Notes under the pieces: model-generated
Told to the model about the DNA's origin: nothing
Database searches by the model: none
The model's input: the letters and a program-made list of their open reading frames with translations, nothing else
Source: Sphaerisporangium krabiense
Lineage (GTDB): Bacteria > Actinomycetota > Actinomycetes > Streptosporangiales > Streptosporangiaceae
Direction of reading: 5' to 3'
Length of the DNA stretch: 64,000 nt
Assembly (NCBI RefSeq): GCF_014200435.1
Contig: NZ_JACHBR010000001.1
Span: 2,356,001-2,420,000 of the forward strand
Shown here: positions 1-8,434 of the stretch, in pieces
Position numbering within the stretch: position 1 is the stretch's first letter
How the letters are laid out: every line of letters begins with the position of its first letter
Position numbers and translations under genes: made by a program

Positions 1-1813
1 GGGGCCGCCCGGCCGGCTGCCGCCGCGCGGGCGCCTGCGGGGCAGGAGACGGGGGCGGGGGCGCCTGCGGGGCGGGAGCGTTCTCGGGCCGGGACGGCGC
101 CGGGCGGGCCGCGGGCGGAGCATGCCGCGCCGGCGCGCCTCCCGCCGGGGGTCCCGACGATCCGGCGACGACGGCCTCGACCTTCCACGTGCCGCCCATG
201 ACCTCGGCGATCGCCGCCGCCACCACGGTGTCCTTGGTGCCGTTGACGAAGTAGCGCATGGCGCCGACCTGGCTGTAGCCCAGGGTGACGATGTTGCCCT
301 CGACGCCGATGACCTCGGCGTGCGTGCTCACGTTGGCCCAGACCGCCGGGGAACGCCGCTTGAGCGTGTCGAGCACCTGCGGCCAGGTGTGCTGCAGGGC
401 GCCGCCCTGCGGGGCCACCCGGGGAGCGGGGGCGGGATCGGAGGCGGGCTCCGGGCGGCTCGGCTGCCCGCCCGACCCCGGCTTCGCCGCGGCGGGCCAG
501 TCGTCGCCCGCGGGACGCGCCGCGGGCGGGCGGGGCTCGGCCCGCTCCGCCTCCTCAACGCGCGGGGCGGGCGCGGCGGGCTCGGCACGTGCCACGGGCC
601 GCGGGGCGGGCGGAGGCTCGGCGGACGCCGCGACGGCGGCCGGCGCCGCGGCCACGACCCCGCCGCGCTCCAGGCGCTCCAGGCGGGCCATCATCGCCGC
701 CTCGCCCCCCTCGGCGCCGGGGAGCAGCACGCGGGCGCACATGAGCTCCAGGAGCAGCCTCGGGGACGTCGCGCCGCGCATCTCGGTCAGCCCGGCGTTG
801 AACACCTCGGCCGCCCGGGTCAGCTCGGCGGGCCCCATCGAGGCCGCCTGCGCGGCGAGCCGCTCCAGCTCGTCGGCCGGATGGTCGAGCAGGCCGCTGG
901 ACGTCGCCTCGGGGACGTTGGCGATCACCACCAGGTCGCGGAAGCGCTCGAGGAGGTCGGCGGCGAACCGGCGCGGATCGTGACCCCCCTCGATGACCCG
1001 GTGGACCGCCGCGAAGACCTTGGCCCCGTCGCGCCGCGCGAACGCGGTGACGATCTCGTCCAGCAGGTCGGCGTCGGTGTACCCCAGGAGCGAGACGGCG
1101 CGGGCGTAGGTGATCCCGGCGTCGTCCGCGCCGGCCAGGAGCTGGTCGAGGATCGACAGCGAGTCACGGGCCGACCCGGCGCCCGCGCGCACGACCAGCG
1201 GCAGCGCGGCCGGCTCGTACGGCACGGACTCGGAGCCGAGGATCTCCTCCATCAGCTGGCGCAGCGTCGCCGGCGGCATGAGCCGGAAGGGGTAGTGGTG
1301 GGTTCGCGACTTGATGGTGCCGATGACCTTCTCGGGCTCGGTGGTCGCGAAGACGAACTTCAGGTGCGGCGGAGGCTCTTCGACGAGCTTGAGCAGCGCG
1401 TTGAAACCCTCGCGGGTCACCATGTGCGCCTCGTCGATGATGTAGATCTTGAACCGCGCGGAGACGGGCGCGAAGAACGCGCGCTCGCGCAGGTCGCGGG
1501 CGTCGTCCACGCCACCGTGCGAGGCGGCGTCGATCTCGATGACGTCCAGGTGGCCCGGCCCGGTGGGAGCGAGGGCCACGCAGGACTCGCAGACGCCACA
1601 GGGGTCGGGCGTGGGGCCCTTCTCGCAGTTCAGCGAGCGGGCGAGGATGCGCGCGCTGGAGGTCTTGCCGCAGCCACGCGGGCCGCTGAACAGGTAGGCG
1701 TGGTTGATGCGCCCGGTGCGCAGCGCCTGTCGGAGCGGCTCGGTGACGTGTTCCTGACCCTTGACCTCGGCGAACGTCCCAGGCCGGTATTTGCGGTAGA
1801 GAGCGAGACTCAT
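1..1813 (-). CDS. dnaX: DNA polymerase III subunit gamma/tau, 3' end beyond the window
   Basis: This is the clamp-loader ATPase of the replicative polymerase. The protein opens MSLALYRKYRPGTF, has a Walker A motif GPRGCGKTS at residues 44-52, and carries the clamp-loader zinc cysteines at C63, C72, C75 and C78. IIDEAH (Walker B) and the SRC-like region follow. After about residue 400 it turns into an Ala/Pro/Glu-rich linker typical of actinobacterial tau proteins, then an ordered stretch near TWPQVLDTLKRRSPAVWANV, and is still open at base 1. The start ATG is at 1813. The SRP RNA gene lies 105 bp upstream on the same strand, the common actinomycete arrangement. Confidence 0.96.
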   Translation of the reverse strand, partial: MSLALYRKYRPGTFAEVKGQEHVTEPLRQALRTGRINHAYLFSGPRGCGKTSSARILARSLNCEKGPTPDPCGVCESCVALAPTGPGHLDVIEIDAASHGGVDDARDLRERAFFAPVSARFKIYIIDEAHMVTREGFNALLKLVEEPPPHLKFVFATTEPEKVIGTIKSRTHHYPFRLMPPATLRQLMEEILGSESVPYEPAALPLVVRAGAGSARDSLSILDQLLAGADDAGITYARAVSLLGYTDADLLDEIVTAFARRDGAKVFAAVHRVIEGGHDPRRFAADLLERFRDLVVIANVPEATSSGLLDHPADELERLAAQAASMGPAELTRAAEVFNAGLTEMRGATSPRLLLELMCARVLLPGAEGGEAAMMARLERLERGGVVAAAPAAVAASAEPPPAPRPVARAEPAAPAPRVEEAERAEPRPPAARPAGDDWPAAAKPGSGGQPSRPEPASDPAPAPRVAPQGGALQHTWPQVLDTLKRRSPAVWANVSTHAEVIGVEGNIVTLGYSQVGAMRYFVNGTKDTVVAAAIAEVMGGTWKVEAVVAGSSGPPAGGAPARHAPPAARPAPSRPENAPAPQAPPPPSPAPQAPARRQPAGRP

Positions 1814-1917
1814 GCCGTCTCCTCGCCTAGGGGGTCGGAGTGCGAAGCGCCGGCGGCCCGCGGGCGTCACGCGCGGCGATCGGATCGCGCGCCTGACGAC
1901 GGTGGCCCCAGCGAAGA

Positions 1918-2004
1918 GACCCCTCGCACACCCGCCAGAGCCCGCTTATCCTTGCTGCCTTCCGGCCCTGGGGAGGTTCACAGGATGACGCCGCGCGAGG
2001 GGTC
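1918..2004 (-). ncRNA. ffs: Small signal recognition particle RNA (4.5S type)
   Basis: Read on the minus strand, the segment has the bacterial SRP core: a CCAGGGCCGGAAGGCAGCAA apical region with the GGAAGG tetraloop neighbourhood and the asymmetric loop AGCAAGGATAAGCG. The ends pair through GACCCCTCGC (2004-1995) and GCGAGGGGTC (1927-1918). About 87 nt is normal for the helix 8-only SRP RNA. The RNA binds Ffh in co-translational membrane targeting. The exact ends are set from the terminal helix and may extend a few bases. Confidence 0.9.
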
Positions 2005-2140
2005 CGGTCACAGTCTAGCCGCGCCCGGCAGTGCTCGTGGCCCCAGAACGCCGATCGAGCCTCCGCCCCCCACACCGAGACCGTTTCGTGCCCGTCCACC
2101 GTGGTCCACGCCCCCGCCGAAGTCCGGTAAGCTTCTCGAC

Positions 2141-2226
2141 GGAGGATTCGCCTAGTTGGCCTAGGGCGCACGCTTGGAAAGCGTGTTGGGGGCAACCCCT
2201 CAGGAGTTCGAATCTCCTATCCTCCG
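2141..2226 (+). tRNA. tRNA-Ser (anticodon GGA)
   Basis: The acceptor arms GGAGGAT and ATCCTCC pair over 7 bp, with discriminator G at 2226. The anticodon loop TTGGAAA places GGA at 2176-2178. A long variable arm (TTGGGGGCAACCCCT) fits the class II fold of serine tRNAs, and the T loop is TTCGAAT. A strong terminator follows. This gene marks the left edge of the accessory region. Confidence 0.96.
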
Positions 2227-2247
2227 CGCTTGGTTGAGCAGCACAAA

Positions 2248-2285
2248 CACGAAGGCCCCGGACCGATCCAGCCGGGGCCTTCGTG
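2248..2285 (+). terminator. Terminator of tRNA-Ser(GGA)
   Basis: A perfect 14-bp stem, CACGAAGGCCCCGG against CCGGGGCCTTCGTG, closes a 10-base loop just after the tRNA. A second, imperfect copy of this hairpin lies at about 7288-7320. Confidence 0.8.
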
Positions 2286-2290
2286 CTGTC
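2261..2290. repeat. 30-bp direct repeat, left copy
   Basis: This 30-bp stretch, beginning GACCGATCCAGCCGGGGCC, recurs without mismatch at 7298-7327. It covers the loop and right arm of the tRNA-Ser terminator. The two copies bracket about 5 kb with recombinase remnants and the WbqC/formyltransferase genes, so they may be attachment or insertion scars. Confidence 0.75.
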
Positions 2291-2438
2291 TCCGTCTCAG
2301 TCTCCGTCTCGGTTGACGAAGATGATCAGGCGGCCGCCCCGTACCACGAGGGTGACCGCGACACCGGCCGCGCGGAGCTCGCGGGCGAGGGTGACGCGAT
2401 CCCGGCCACGCGGTGGCAGGAGATGGTCGCGGGGATGG

Positions 2439-2857
2439 CTGCGACCGCGACCGGGCGCTGCTGGAGTTCTACGTCAGCACTGGGGCACGGGTGAGCGAAC
2501 TTCTCCTGCTCGCCCTGGAGGACATCGACCGGGCGGGGGGACTCATCTACGTCGCCGCCCTGCGCACCCGGTTGCGCCGACCGGTCCTGGCCTCCGCCGA
2601 CGCCTTCCGCCACCTCGGCCGTTACCTGGCCGCCGACGACTTCCCGGCCCCGGGCAGCCACTTCGGCGCACCCGCCGCGGCCAGATCCGCCCGATGACGT
2701 ACCGGGGGCGCAACAGGTGCTGCAGCGCGCCAACGACCAGCTGGGCGCCGACTGGACCTGGCAGGACGCCCGTCACACCGTCATCGGCAGAATGACCCAC
2801 GACGAGCCCCTCACGCTTGCCGAACTCCGCACCCACACCACCGCCCGGCCCTCCTGA
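2439..2857 (+). pseudogene. Tyrosine recombinase remnant (C-terminal half, frameshifted)
   Basis: The first frame reads ALLEFYVSTGARVSELL, matching the catalytic Arg box (GxRxSE) of XerC/D-like integrases, and continues through LEDIDRAGGLIYV. Near 2655-2715 the reading changes frame and resumes as VLQRANDQLGADWTWQDARH, the DxRHT box with its conserved Arg. The fragment then stops at 2857 without the terminal GH and Tyr motifs, so it cannot be active. There is no usable start. It is probably the relic of an element once integrated at the neighbouring tRNA. Confidence 0.72.
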
Positions 2858-2888
2858 AACCACCGCCGAGCACGCCACGCCCATCGCC

Positions 2889-3842
2889 TCATCCCCCTGG
2901 CCCAGTGGACCCTGGGAGGAACGCGGTGGCGGCGCTGGACAGCAGTGGCCCGAGGATCACCAGGCCCGTTTGCAGGTCGGTCATGAGGTTGTGGTCGACC
3001 TCCAGGACCTGCTCCAGTTTCGCGCGTTCATCGGCCCGGCTGATCACTGTCGCGGCGTCGTCCGCGTCCCCGAAAGGCAGCAGATCGTCACAGAGACGGG
3101 TGGCGGCCTCCCGAAGCGCGGCGCGGGCCGGAACGTACGCCAGGGCCACCAGCAGTGATCCGTTGCTGCCGAAGATCAGGACGACTCCACGGGACGACAA
3201 CGGGGCGGGAGAAGCGCCGAGCGCGAGCGTCGCCAGCGCCACCAGCAGGCCGACGGCGCCCAGCAGTCGCCGGAGCAGCCGCCGGAAGCTGATCAGCGTG
3301 GCTACTCGGGTGCCTGGTCCGCCATCCAGCGTCCCGGCCGATCGGCGGATGCCCAGCATCGTCACCGTGGCCGGAAGAGCGCCCACACACGCGATCGTCG
3401 ATAACCCCCAGCCCCGCCAGCTTGAGAAGGGGTTCGGGGACAGGACCAGGGCGAGCACGACCAGCAGCAAGACCACCAGAAACAGGGCGCCGAGCGGTCG
3501 GAACAACTCGCGGACGTGTCCGGAGCGCAGCGCCGTCAACTCTCTCCAGCGCTGGACACCATAGGCAAAGACGGCGCCGGAGGCGGCGGCCAATGCCACA
3601 GCAAGGCATGCCCACACCTCCCATCCGGGAGCCGCCTTGTTGGCGGAGGTGAGCACGATTGCCAAGCCGAGTGCGGACGCCGTCACGATGGCGACGGGGC
3701 GAAGCACAGGTACCACCACCCCCACCACGGGGTCAGAGCCGGACGGTGATCGTGTCAGATGCCCCTGCCGGTGTCCATACCTGACCGTCCGCGCCTCACC
3801 CCCGCCCTCCGGGGCCTTGGCCCCGCGCGCGGAGGTCCGCAA
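2889..3842 (-). CDS. Hypothetical multi-pass membrane protein
   Basis: I do not recognise the family. The product, up to 317 aa, has a basic N-terminus and about six hydrophobic segments, including LVVLLLVVLALVL and AVGLLVALATLALGA. An acidic soluble stretch (DDLLPFGDADDAATV...KLEQVLEVDHNLM) precedes a last hydrophobic segment, so it is an integral membrane protein. The start is uncertain because the first 40 residues look non-conserved and a GTG start closer to VVVPVLRPVAIV is possible. It sits between two recombinase remnants, so it may be cargo. Confidence 0.6.
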   Translation of the reverse strand: MRTSARGAKAPEGGGEARTVRYGHRQGHLTRSPSGSDPVVGVVVPVLRPVAIVTASALGLAIVLTSANKAAPGWEVWACLAVALAAASGAVFAYGVQRWRELTALRSGHVRELFRPLGALFLVVLLLVVLALVLSPNPFSSWRGWGLSTIACVGALPATVTMLGIRRSAGTLDGGPGTRVATLISFRRLLRRLLGAVGLLVALATLALGASPAPLSSRGVVLIFGSNGSLLVALAYVPARAALREAATRLCDDLLPFGDADDAATVISRADERAKLEQVLEVDHNLMTDLQTGLVILGPLLSSAATAFLPGSTGPGG

Positions 3843-3906
3843 GGTACCTGGGACCCCGATTCATGAGGTCCCCTCCCCCATGATCATCGACACGAGCCAT
3901 CCTTCC

Positions 3907-4135
3907 TCACTCGGTCGCACGTTCGAAACTTTCCGCGACCGTCCAGCGCTGACCGGCCTTGCGAACTCCTCCGCTGTCGCGTGCCTTCTCCAGCTCGCGA
4001 ACCCGCCTTGATGGCCTCGGCCTGAGTCTTGCGCTGCACGTGTCGGCCGGGCATCCCGTCGTCCTTGACTCCCACGCTCACGCGCCCGTGCCACTTCAGC
4101 GCCCAGGCAGATGCTCGAAGCACCGTTCGGCTCAC
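3907..4135 (-). pseudogene. Tyrosine integrase remnant (N-terminal arm-binding part, frameshifted)
   Basis: One frame gives WHGRVSVGVKDDGMPG then RKTQAEAIKA, typical of the N-terminal beta strands of actinobacterial phage or ICE integrases. A shift near 4000 is needed to continue as VRELEKARDSGGV then RWTVAESFERATE, the start of the SAM-like core-binding domain, which ends at a TGA at 3907. The catalytic domain is absent here. A C-terminal integrase half lies 1 kb away on the other strand, so the two may be pieces of one gene split by inversion, or two separate relics. Confidence 0.62.
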
Positions 4136-4448
4136 GTCCCGTTCAGTGCCCCCTTTCAGGCGACCGTCCTGTCACGCTGGCCACCACCGGCCGGCAGGGT
4201 CTTCACGTACTCGTGCAGGCACTTCGTCGGCACACGCCGCAGCCGGCTGATGAATACGGACGCGACGGCACCGCCGGTCCGTCCACGAGGCTCCACCAGG
4301 GTTCGGCCTGACCGGCAGTCCCCTGGTCGGACCCCATTTGGGCCGCCCTGAACAGTGATGGATCGGGCTGCCGCCCGGCTTCACCGGGTGCGGCATTCGC
4401 GGAACGTCCATGGTCGTTCGGCGTGGCCCTGAGCGCGTCCTGCGCATG

Positions 4449-4815
4449 GCGTGCGTATCGGCCGCTCGTGGCGGGTGCGGGGGCGTGGCACGAAACATGG
4501 AATGGCTTGAAACGGTTGCCCGGGCGCATGTGGCCGAAAAGCTCCGGCAGGAAGTAGCGAAGCCGGAAGCGGGCGACGCCGTCCCCACGCGGGACATGTC
4601 GGCCGACATTGCCGGGCTTGAAAGCCGGATCGCCGAGACTCGTCAAGCGGCCGTAGACGGCCTGATGCCAATGGCGGACGCCGGGGAGATCCTTACCGGC
4701 CTACGTGGCGGTTCTCGGCCGGTACGTGAAGCGGATCATGGTTCACCCACCCGGCCCCGGCCGCAGGCGGATGGACAACATCCCCGGAACGTCAATCGAC
4801 ATCATCCACGCATAG
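4449..4815 (+). pseudogene. Large serine recombinase remnant (C-terminal part)
   Basis: The frame CVSAARGGCGGVARNMEWLE matches the zinc-ribbon end (Cys...CGxVxRNxxxL) of large serine integrases. The helical segment DIAGLESRIAETRQAAVDGL follows, like the coiled-coil region. One frameshift near 4700 then leads to AVLGRYVKRIMVHPPGPGRR and a natural stop at 4813-4815. The catalytic serine domain is missing. A strong hairpin terminator follows directly, as expected for a true gene end. Confidence 0.68.
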
Positions 4816-4850
4816 CAGAAAGCCCCCGCCGTAGCGGGGGCTTTCTGTTT
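4816..4850 (+). terminator. Terminator after the serine recombinase remnant
   Basis: AGAAAGCCCCCGC pairs with GCGGGGGCTTTCT around a CGTA loop and is followed by GTTT. It begins one base after the stop codon of the recombinase remnant, and its symmetric A/T flanks suggest it may work in both directions. Confidence 0.75.
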
Positions 4851-5265
4851 GGGTTGGACGAGTCGCATGGCCCGCCCAACTGGGCACGTCGGCAGGCCGA
4901 TGGCGATCCGCTAGCCGACGTGCGGACCTGGGAGCCGCCGCGGCGTCGCAGGGCCGTATGGGACGAGCCGGGCTAATCGTTTTTCCCGTTCCGGCAATTT
5001 TCAGGTAACGCATCCCGTGCTTTTCAGCAAAGTCGGCGAGGATACGCGGGGCCGCACTTTCCGGCGGTTTCCGGGTAAATTCGAACGTTCACCTCTTGTC
5101 GCGGCATGGGTTCTTCCGCTCTTCGGATGAACGATTGGCACATCTCAGGCTTGACGCCCATCGCGGTCATGCCGCTCGGGCTCACCGTCTTCATTGAGGG
5201 TGGATCGAAGATTCGCTATGCTGGCCGGACGAGAAATTACGTCATAAGGCGAAAGCGCGAAGTAG
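4851..5265. other. Spacer upstream of the WbqC gene
   Basis: I see no convincing gene here. Base composition shifts from GC-rich to clearly AT-richer at about 4975, continuing into the WbqC gene, so a foreign segment may begin near this point. Confidence 0.4.
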
Positions 5266-6006
5266 ATGAAGCGTGTTGCAATAGTGCAATCGAATTACAT
5301 TCCCTGGAAAGGGTATTTTGATCTCATCGCGCATGTCGATGAGTTCATTCTGCTCGACGATGTTCAGTACACCAATCGGGATTGGCGTAACCGAAACCTG
5401 ATAAAGACGGCTGCGGGCCCCAGTTGGCTCTCGATTCCAGTCAGGCAAAGCAGTCGGAGTCAACTCATCAATGAATCGACCATCGTCTACCCGGCCTGGA
5501 ACGTGAAGCACTGGCGCACACTCATGCACGCATACCGAAGAGCCCCCTATTTCGATGAATATGCCACGGTCCTGGAGAAGATGTACCTGGAATGTGAGAC
5601 AAGCAGCCTATCCGAGATCAACAGGCATTTCCTCGAAGGAATCTGCTCCATCCTTGACATTCACACCGATCTGCGTCCGTCCGCCGACTACGGCGCGACA
5701 GGATCGAAAACCGAACGCCTGCTCGACCTGTGCCAGAAGTCGGGCGCAACGCAATACGTCAGCGGACCGGCGGCTCGTGTCTACCTTGACGAGTCACTCC
5801 TCCGGAACGCAGGAATCGACGTCCTGTGGTTCGACTACGAAGGGTACCGCGAATATCCACAACTCCATCCTCCCTTCCACCATCACGTGAGTGTCGTCGA
5901 TCTCATTTTCAATACGGGGCCAACCGCCAAGAAGTATCTGAAGGTCGCCACGCCCGGAACCGAAACCGTCGAAGTACCGTTGGACCTGCGGGCATCCAGC
6001 ACGTGA
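5266..6006 (+). CDS. WbqC-like family protein
   Basis: The 246-aa protein opens MKRVAIVQSNYIPWKGYFDL and continues DDVQYTNRDWRNRN, both hallmarks of the WbqC family found in O-antigen, capsule and some natural-product loci. Near the C-terminus PPFHHHVSVVDLIFNTG matches the family's HxxxxSxxDLxFNxG signature. The biochemical role of WbqC is not firmly known. It has been linked to acyl or amino-sugar modification. Codon use is less GC-biased than in neighbouring core genes, which suggests transfer. A putative N-formyltransferase follows 243 bp downstream on the same strand, so the two probably act on the same sugar or metabolite. Confidence 0.85.
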   Translation: MKRVAIVQSNYIPWKGYFDLIAHVDEFILLDDVQYTNRDWRNRNLIKTAAGPSWLSIPVRQSSRSQLINESTIVYPAWNVKHWRTLMHAYRRAPYFDEYATVLEKMYLECETSSLSEINRHFLEGICSILDIHTDLRPSADYGATGSKTERLLDLCQKSGATQYVSGPAARVYLDESLLRNAGIDVLWFDYEGYREYPQLHPPFHHHVSVVDLIFNTGPTAKKYLKVATPGTETVEVPLDLRASST

Positions 6007-6249
6007 GTACCTGCCCAGACGGCATGCCGCCGGCCACTTACCACAGAGCAGGCACGGCTGTTCGCCATGCGGATAAGCGACGGATCCGATCGCGGGAGTT
6101 GATGGCGGCGTGGCCGCCGGTTCGACGAGTACGTCGGGCACGATCTGCTGTCCAGTCGCGGCAGGTGGCCAAGCGTATCGGCGCGAGGGCGATATAGGAG
6201 AACGGCAAGCGGCCCCACAGCTGAAAACCACATCTCGAGGGAGAAAAGT

Positions 6250-7014
6250 ATGCGGATTGTCCTGTTCTGTAATGATCGGACCGGTCTTGAGATCGCAACT
6301 TGGCTGCGTGGCAGGCCTGATGCCGAGATCGCCGCCGTCGTCCTCAACGCTCCCGGGCAGCAGCGTCGCGCCGACGAAATCAGGGACCTGTTCCCCGACC
6401 TGGAGCGAGCAGGGTTGGTGCTCACCGGGGACATCCTCAAGAAGGAGGAGACGCCTCGTCGTATCGCAGGACTCGGCGCGGAGATGGGGATCTCCCTGTA
6501 CTTCGCGCACATATTCACGTCGCGGCTCATCAACGCGTTTCCGCGTGGGATCGTCAACCTGCATCCCTCCCTGCTGCCCTACAACCGGGGGCGGCGGACG
6601 GCGATCTGGTCGATTATCGATGGCACGCCGGCCGGTGCGACGTTGCACATGGTCGACCAAGGAGTCGACACGGGTCCGGTGCTCTCGCAGGAGGAGGTTC
6701 CTGTCCACCCGTACGACACAGGCGGTTCGCTCTATCGGAAAGTAGAGGACGCCGCCGTCGAACTGTTCCGGCGCTCGTGGCCGTTGCTGTGCGCGAATTC
6801 GCTCATACCGAAAGAGCAGGATAATGAGAAAGCCACTGAACACACGACCAGTGAGTTCGAGGAAATCGGGTACCTTGACCCGGACCGGTTCATGACGGTC
6901 GGGCAAATGGTGGACATCATCCGGGGCCGGTGCTTCAACCGAGACAACTGCGTGCGAATCCGCGGACTCGACGGCACCACGATCCGCCTCTTTCTCGAGC
7001 CGATTCCCGAGTGA
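6250..7014 (+). CDS. Formyltransferase family protein (probable sugar or amine N-formyltransferase)
   Basis: The 254-aa protein has the Fmt-type catalytic signature IVNLHPSLLPYNRG. Asn103, His105 and the later Asp140 (GVDTGPV) form the expected N-H-D triad, which uses 10-formyl-tetrahydrofolate. It is shorter than methionyl-tRNA formyltransferase. Its C-terminal part YLDPDRFMTVGQMVDIIRGR resembles the accessory domain of the sugar N-formyltransferases. RBS GGGAGAA precedes the ATG. Pairing with WbqC suggests formylation of an amino sugar, which is inference. A stray fmt paralogue is the alternative. Confidence 0.82.
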   Translation: MRIVLFCNDRTGLEIATWLRGRPDAEIAAVVLNAPGQQRRADEIRDLFPDLERAGLVLTGDILKKEETPRRIAGLGAEMGISLYFAHIFTSRLINAFPRGIVNLHPSLLPYNRGRRTAIWSIIDGTPAGATLHMVDQGVDTGPVLSQEEVPVHPYDTGGSLYRKVEDAAVELFRRSWPLLCANSLIPKEQDNEKATEHTTSEFEEIGYLDPDRFMTVGQMVDIIRGRCFNRDNCVRIRGLDGTTIRLFLEPIPE

Positions 7015-7297
7015 CTCCCGGCCGGGGTCCGCGCGGACGTGGCCTGGCCGGGGATCCCCGCCTCCGCGCAGCGGTCCCCTATGATCGCGGCCCTGCGGGC
7101 GGCGTGGTGCGGCATTGACGCGCTCGGCGTTGAATGGGGCGCAGAGCGCCTAGGGACGCCGTAGCCAGTGTCACGGCCTTTTTCCCTCCTTCCTCGCGCG
7201 GGGCACGACAGTGACGACCTGAGGGTCTTCCACAGGCATCAGGAGCACAGCAGCAGGCACCAGCAGCGGACGCGCGTCCAACGACGGAAAGGCCCCT

Positions 7298-7327
7298 GAC
7301 CGATCCAGCCGGGGCCTTCGTGCTGTC
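7298..7327. repeat. 30-bp direct repeat, right copy
   Basis: This is identical to 2261-2290. The surrounding AAGGCCCC...GGGGCCTT hairpin (about 7288-7318) is a degenerate copy of the tRNA-Ser terminator. It follows the formyltransferase and could also end transcription from both sides. Confidence 0.75.
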
Positions 7328-7339
7328 CGGGGGCGGGCG

Positions 7340-8245
7340 TCAGAGGTCGTCGATGATGGACTTGATCAGGGTGGGGGTTTCGCCGATGGGGGCGGCCTGC
7401 ACGGTGAGTTCGTTCATGGTGGCGGTGTAGTCGTCGACGTCGGCTCGTTTGTCCAGGTACAGGGCGCTGGCGAGCTGTTCCAGGTACACCACGTCGGAGA
7501 TCGCCGCCTCGGCGAAGCGCAGGATGGTGATCGGGCCGCCGGCCGCGGCGTGCCCGCCGACCGCGAAGGGCAGCACCTGCAGCGAGATGTTGGGCGCCGC
7601 GGCGGCCGTGATCAGGTGCTCGAGCTGGGCGCGCTGCACGTCGGCGCCGCCGAACGGACGGCGCAGCGCCGCCTCGTCCACGATCGCCCACAGCCGCAGC
7701 CCGTCGGCGCGCAGCAGCCTTCGCTGGCGCCTCATGCGCAGGCCGACCCGGCGTTCGATGTCGTCCACGGGCTCGGCGCCGTGGACGAGCCGGATGACGG
7801 CGCGCGCGTAGTCGGGGGTCTGCAGCAGGCCAGGGATGAACTGCACTTCGTAGGCGCGGATCACGGAGGCGGCCTCCTCCAGCCCGATGTAGGGCTCGAA
7901 CCAGCCGGGCAGCAGACCGGCGTACTCGTGCCACCACCCCGGGAGGCCCGCCTGGCGGGCCATGGCCGTCAGGGCCTCGCGTTCGCCTTCGTCGGTGACG
8001 CCGTAGAGCGTGAGCAGGTCGGCCAGATCCCGGGTCTTGATGGGGCTCCGGCCGAGTTCTAATCGGCTGATCTTGGATTCGCTGCCCCGGATCGCGTAGC
8101 CGGCCGCGTCGCGCGTGATGCCCCTCGCCTCGCGCAGGCGCCGCAGATGGTGGCCGAGCGCCATGCGCAGGACGGTCGGCCCGCCGCGCGGCCAGGTCAG
8201 CGCCGCCCCGGTCTGCTTCCCGCTGACGGCGTGCTCGCTGACCAT
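7340..8245 (-). CDS. Scr1-family XRE transcriptional regulator (HTH plus DUF5753)
   Basis: A helix-turn-helix lies at about residues 28-85 (LGHHLRRLREARGITRDAAG...SESKISRLELGR). A DUF5753 C-terminal domain follows (GWWHEYAGLLPGWFEPYIGL, IPGLLQTPDYARAVI, NISLQVLPF). These are actinomycete regulators, usually beside a DUF397 partner. I do not see a DUF397 gene next to it. GPTVLRMALG, usually present near the N-terminus, supports the upstream ATG at 8245. An overlapping-palindrome operator lies about 165 bp upstream. Confidence 0.9.
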   Translation of the reverse strand: MVSEHAVSGKQTGAALTWPRGGPTVLRMALGHHLRRLREARGITRDAAGYAIRGSESKISRLELGRSPIKTRDLADLLTLYGVTDEGEREALTAMARQAGLPGWWHEYAGLLPGWFEPYIGLEEAASVIRAYEVQFIPGLLQTPDYARAVIRLVHGAEPVDDIERRVGLRMRRQRRLLRADGLRLWAIVDEAALRRPFGGADVQRAQLEHLITAAAAPNISLQVLPFAVGGHAAAGGPITILRFAEAAISDVVYLEQLASALYLDKRADVDDYTATMNELTVQAAPIGETPTLIKSIIDDL

Positions 8246-8408
8246 ATGGCGCTCCCTGGACAGATGATCGGTTCTTCGTGCAGGCCGGCCGATGTATCCG
8301 CCGATGGCCCCGCGTCTCTGCCGCAGACGTGAGCGGCACCTCTGTGGGCACGCCGGTCGTCATTCAGGTCCAACATATTACGCGCAGTCGCGGGGAACGT
8401 ACAGATGC

Positions 8409-8424
8409 ACGTGCATATGCACGT
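8409..8424. promoter_or_regulatory. Palindromic operator candidate upstream of the DUF5753 regulator
   Basis: ACGTGCATATGCACGT is a perfect 16-bp palindrome. It overlaps a second perfect 12-bp palindrome, ATGCACGTGCAT, at 8405-8416. Phased palindromes of this kind suit a dimeric HTH regulator, possibly the adjacent gene controlling itself. Confidence 0.5.
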
Positions 8425-8434
8425 CCTATACGAT

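Noticed and set aside
4136-4448. Open frames between the integrase and serine recombinase remnants
   Set aside because: All readings are arginine- and proline-rich, with no motif and no ribosome site. They are probably scrambled element DNA.
6007-6249. Possible small gene between WbqC and the formyltransferase
   Set aside because: Frames on both strands lack a start with a ribosome site and show no recognisable protein. It is treated as a leader.
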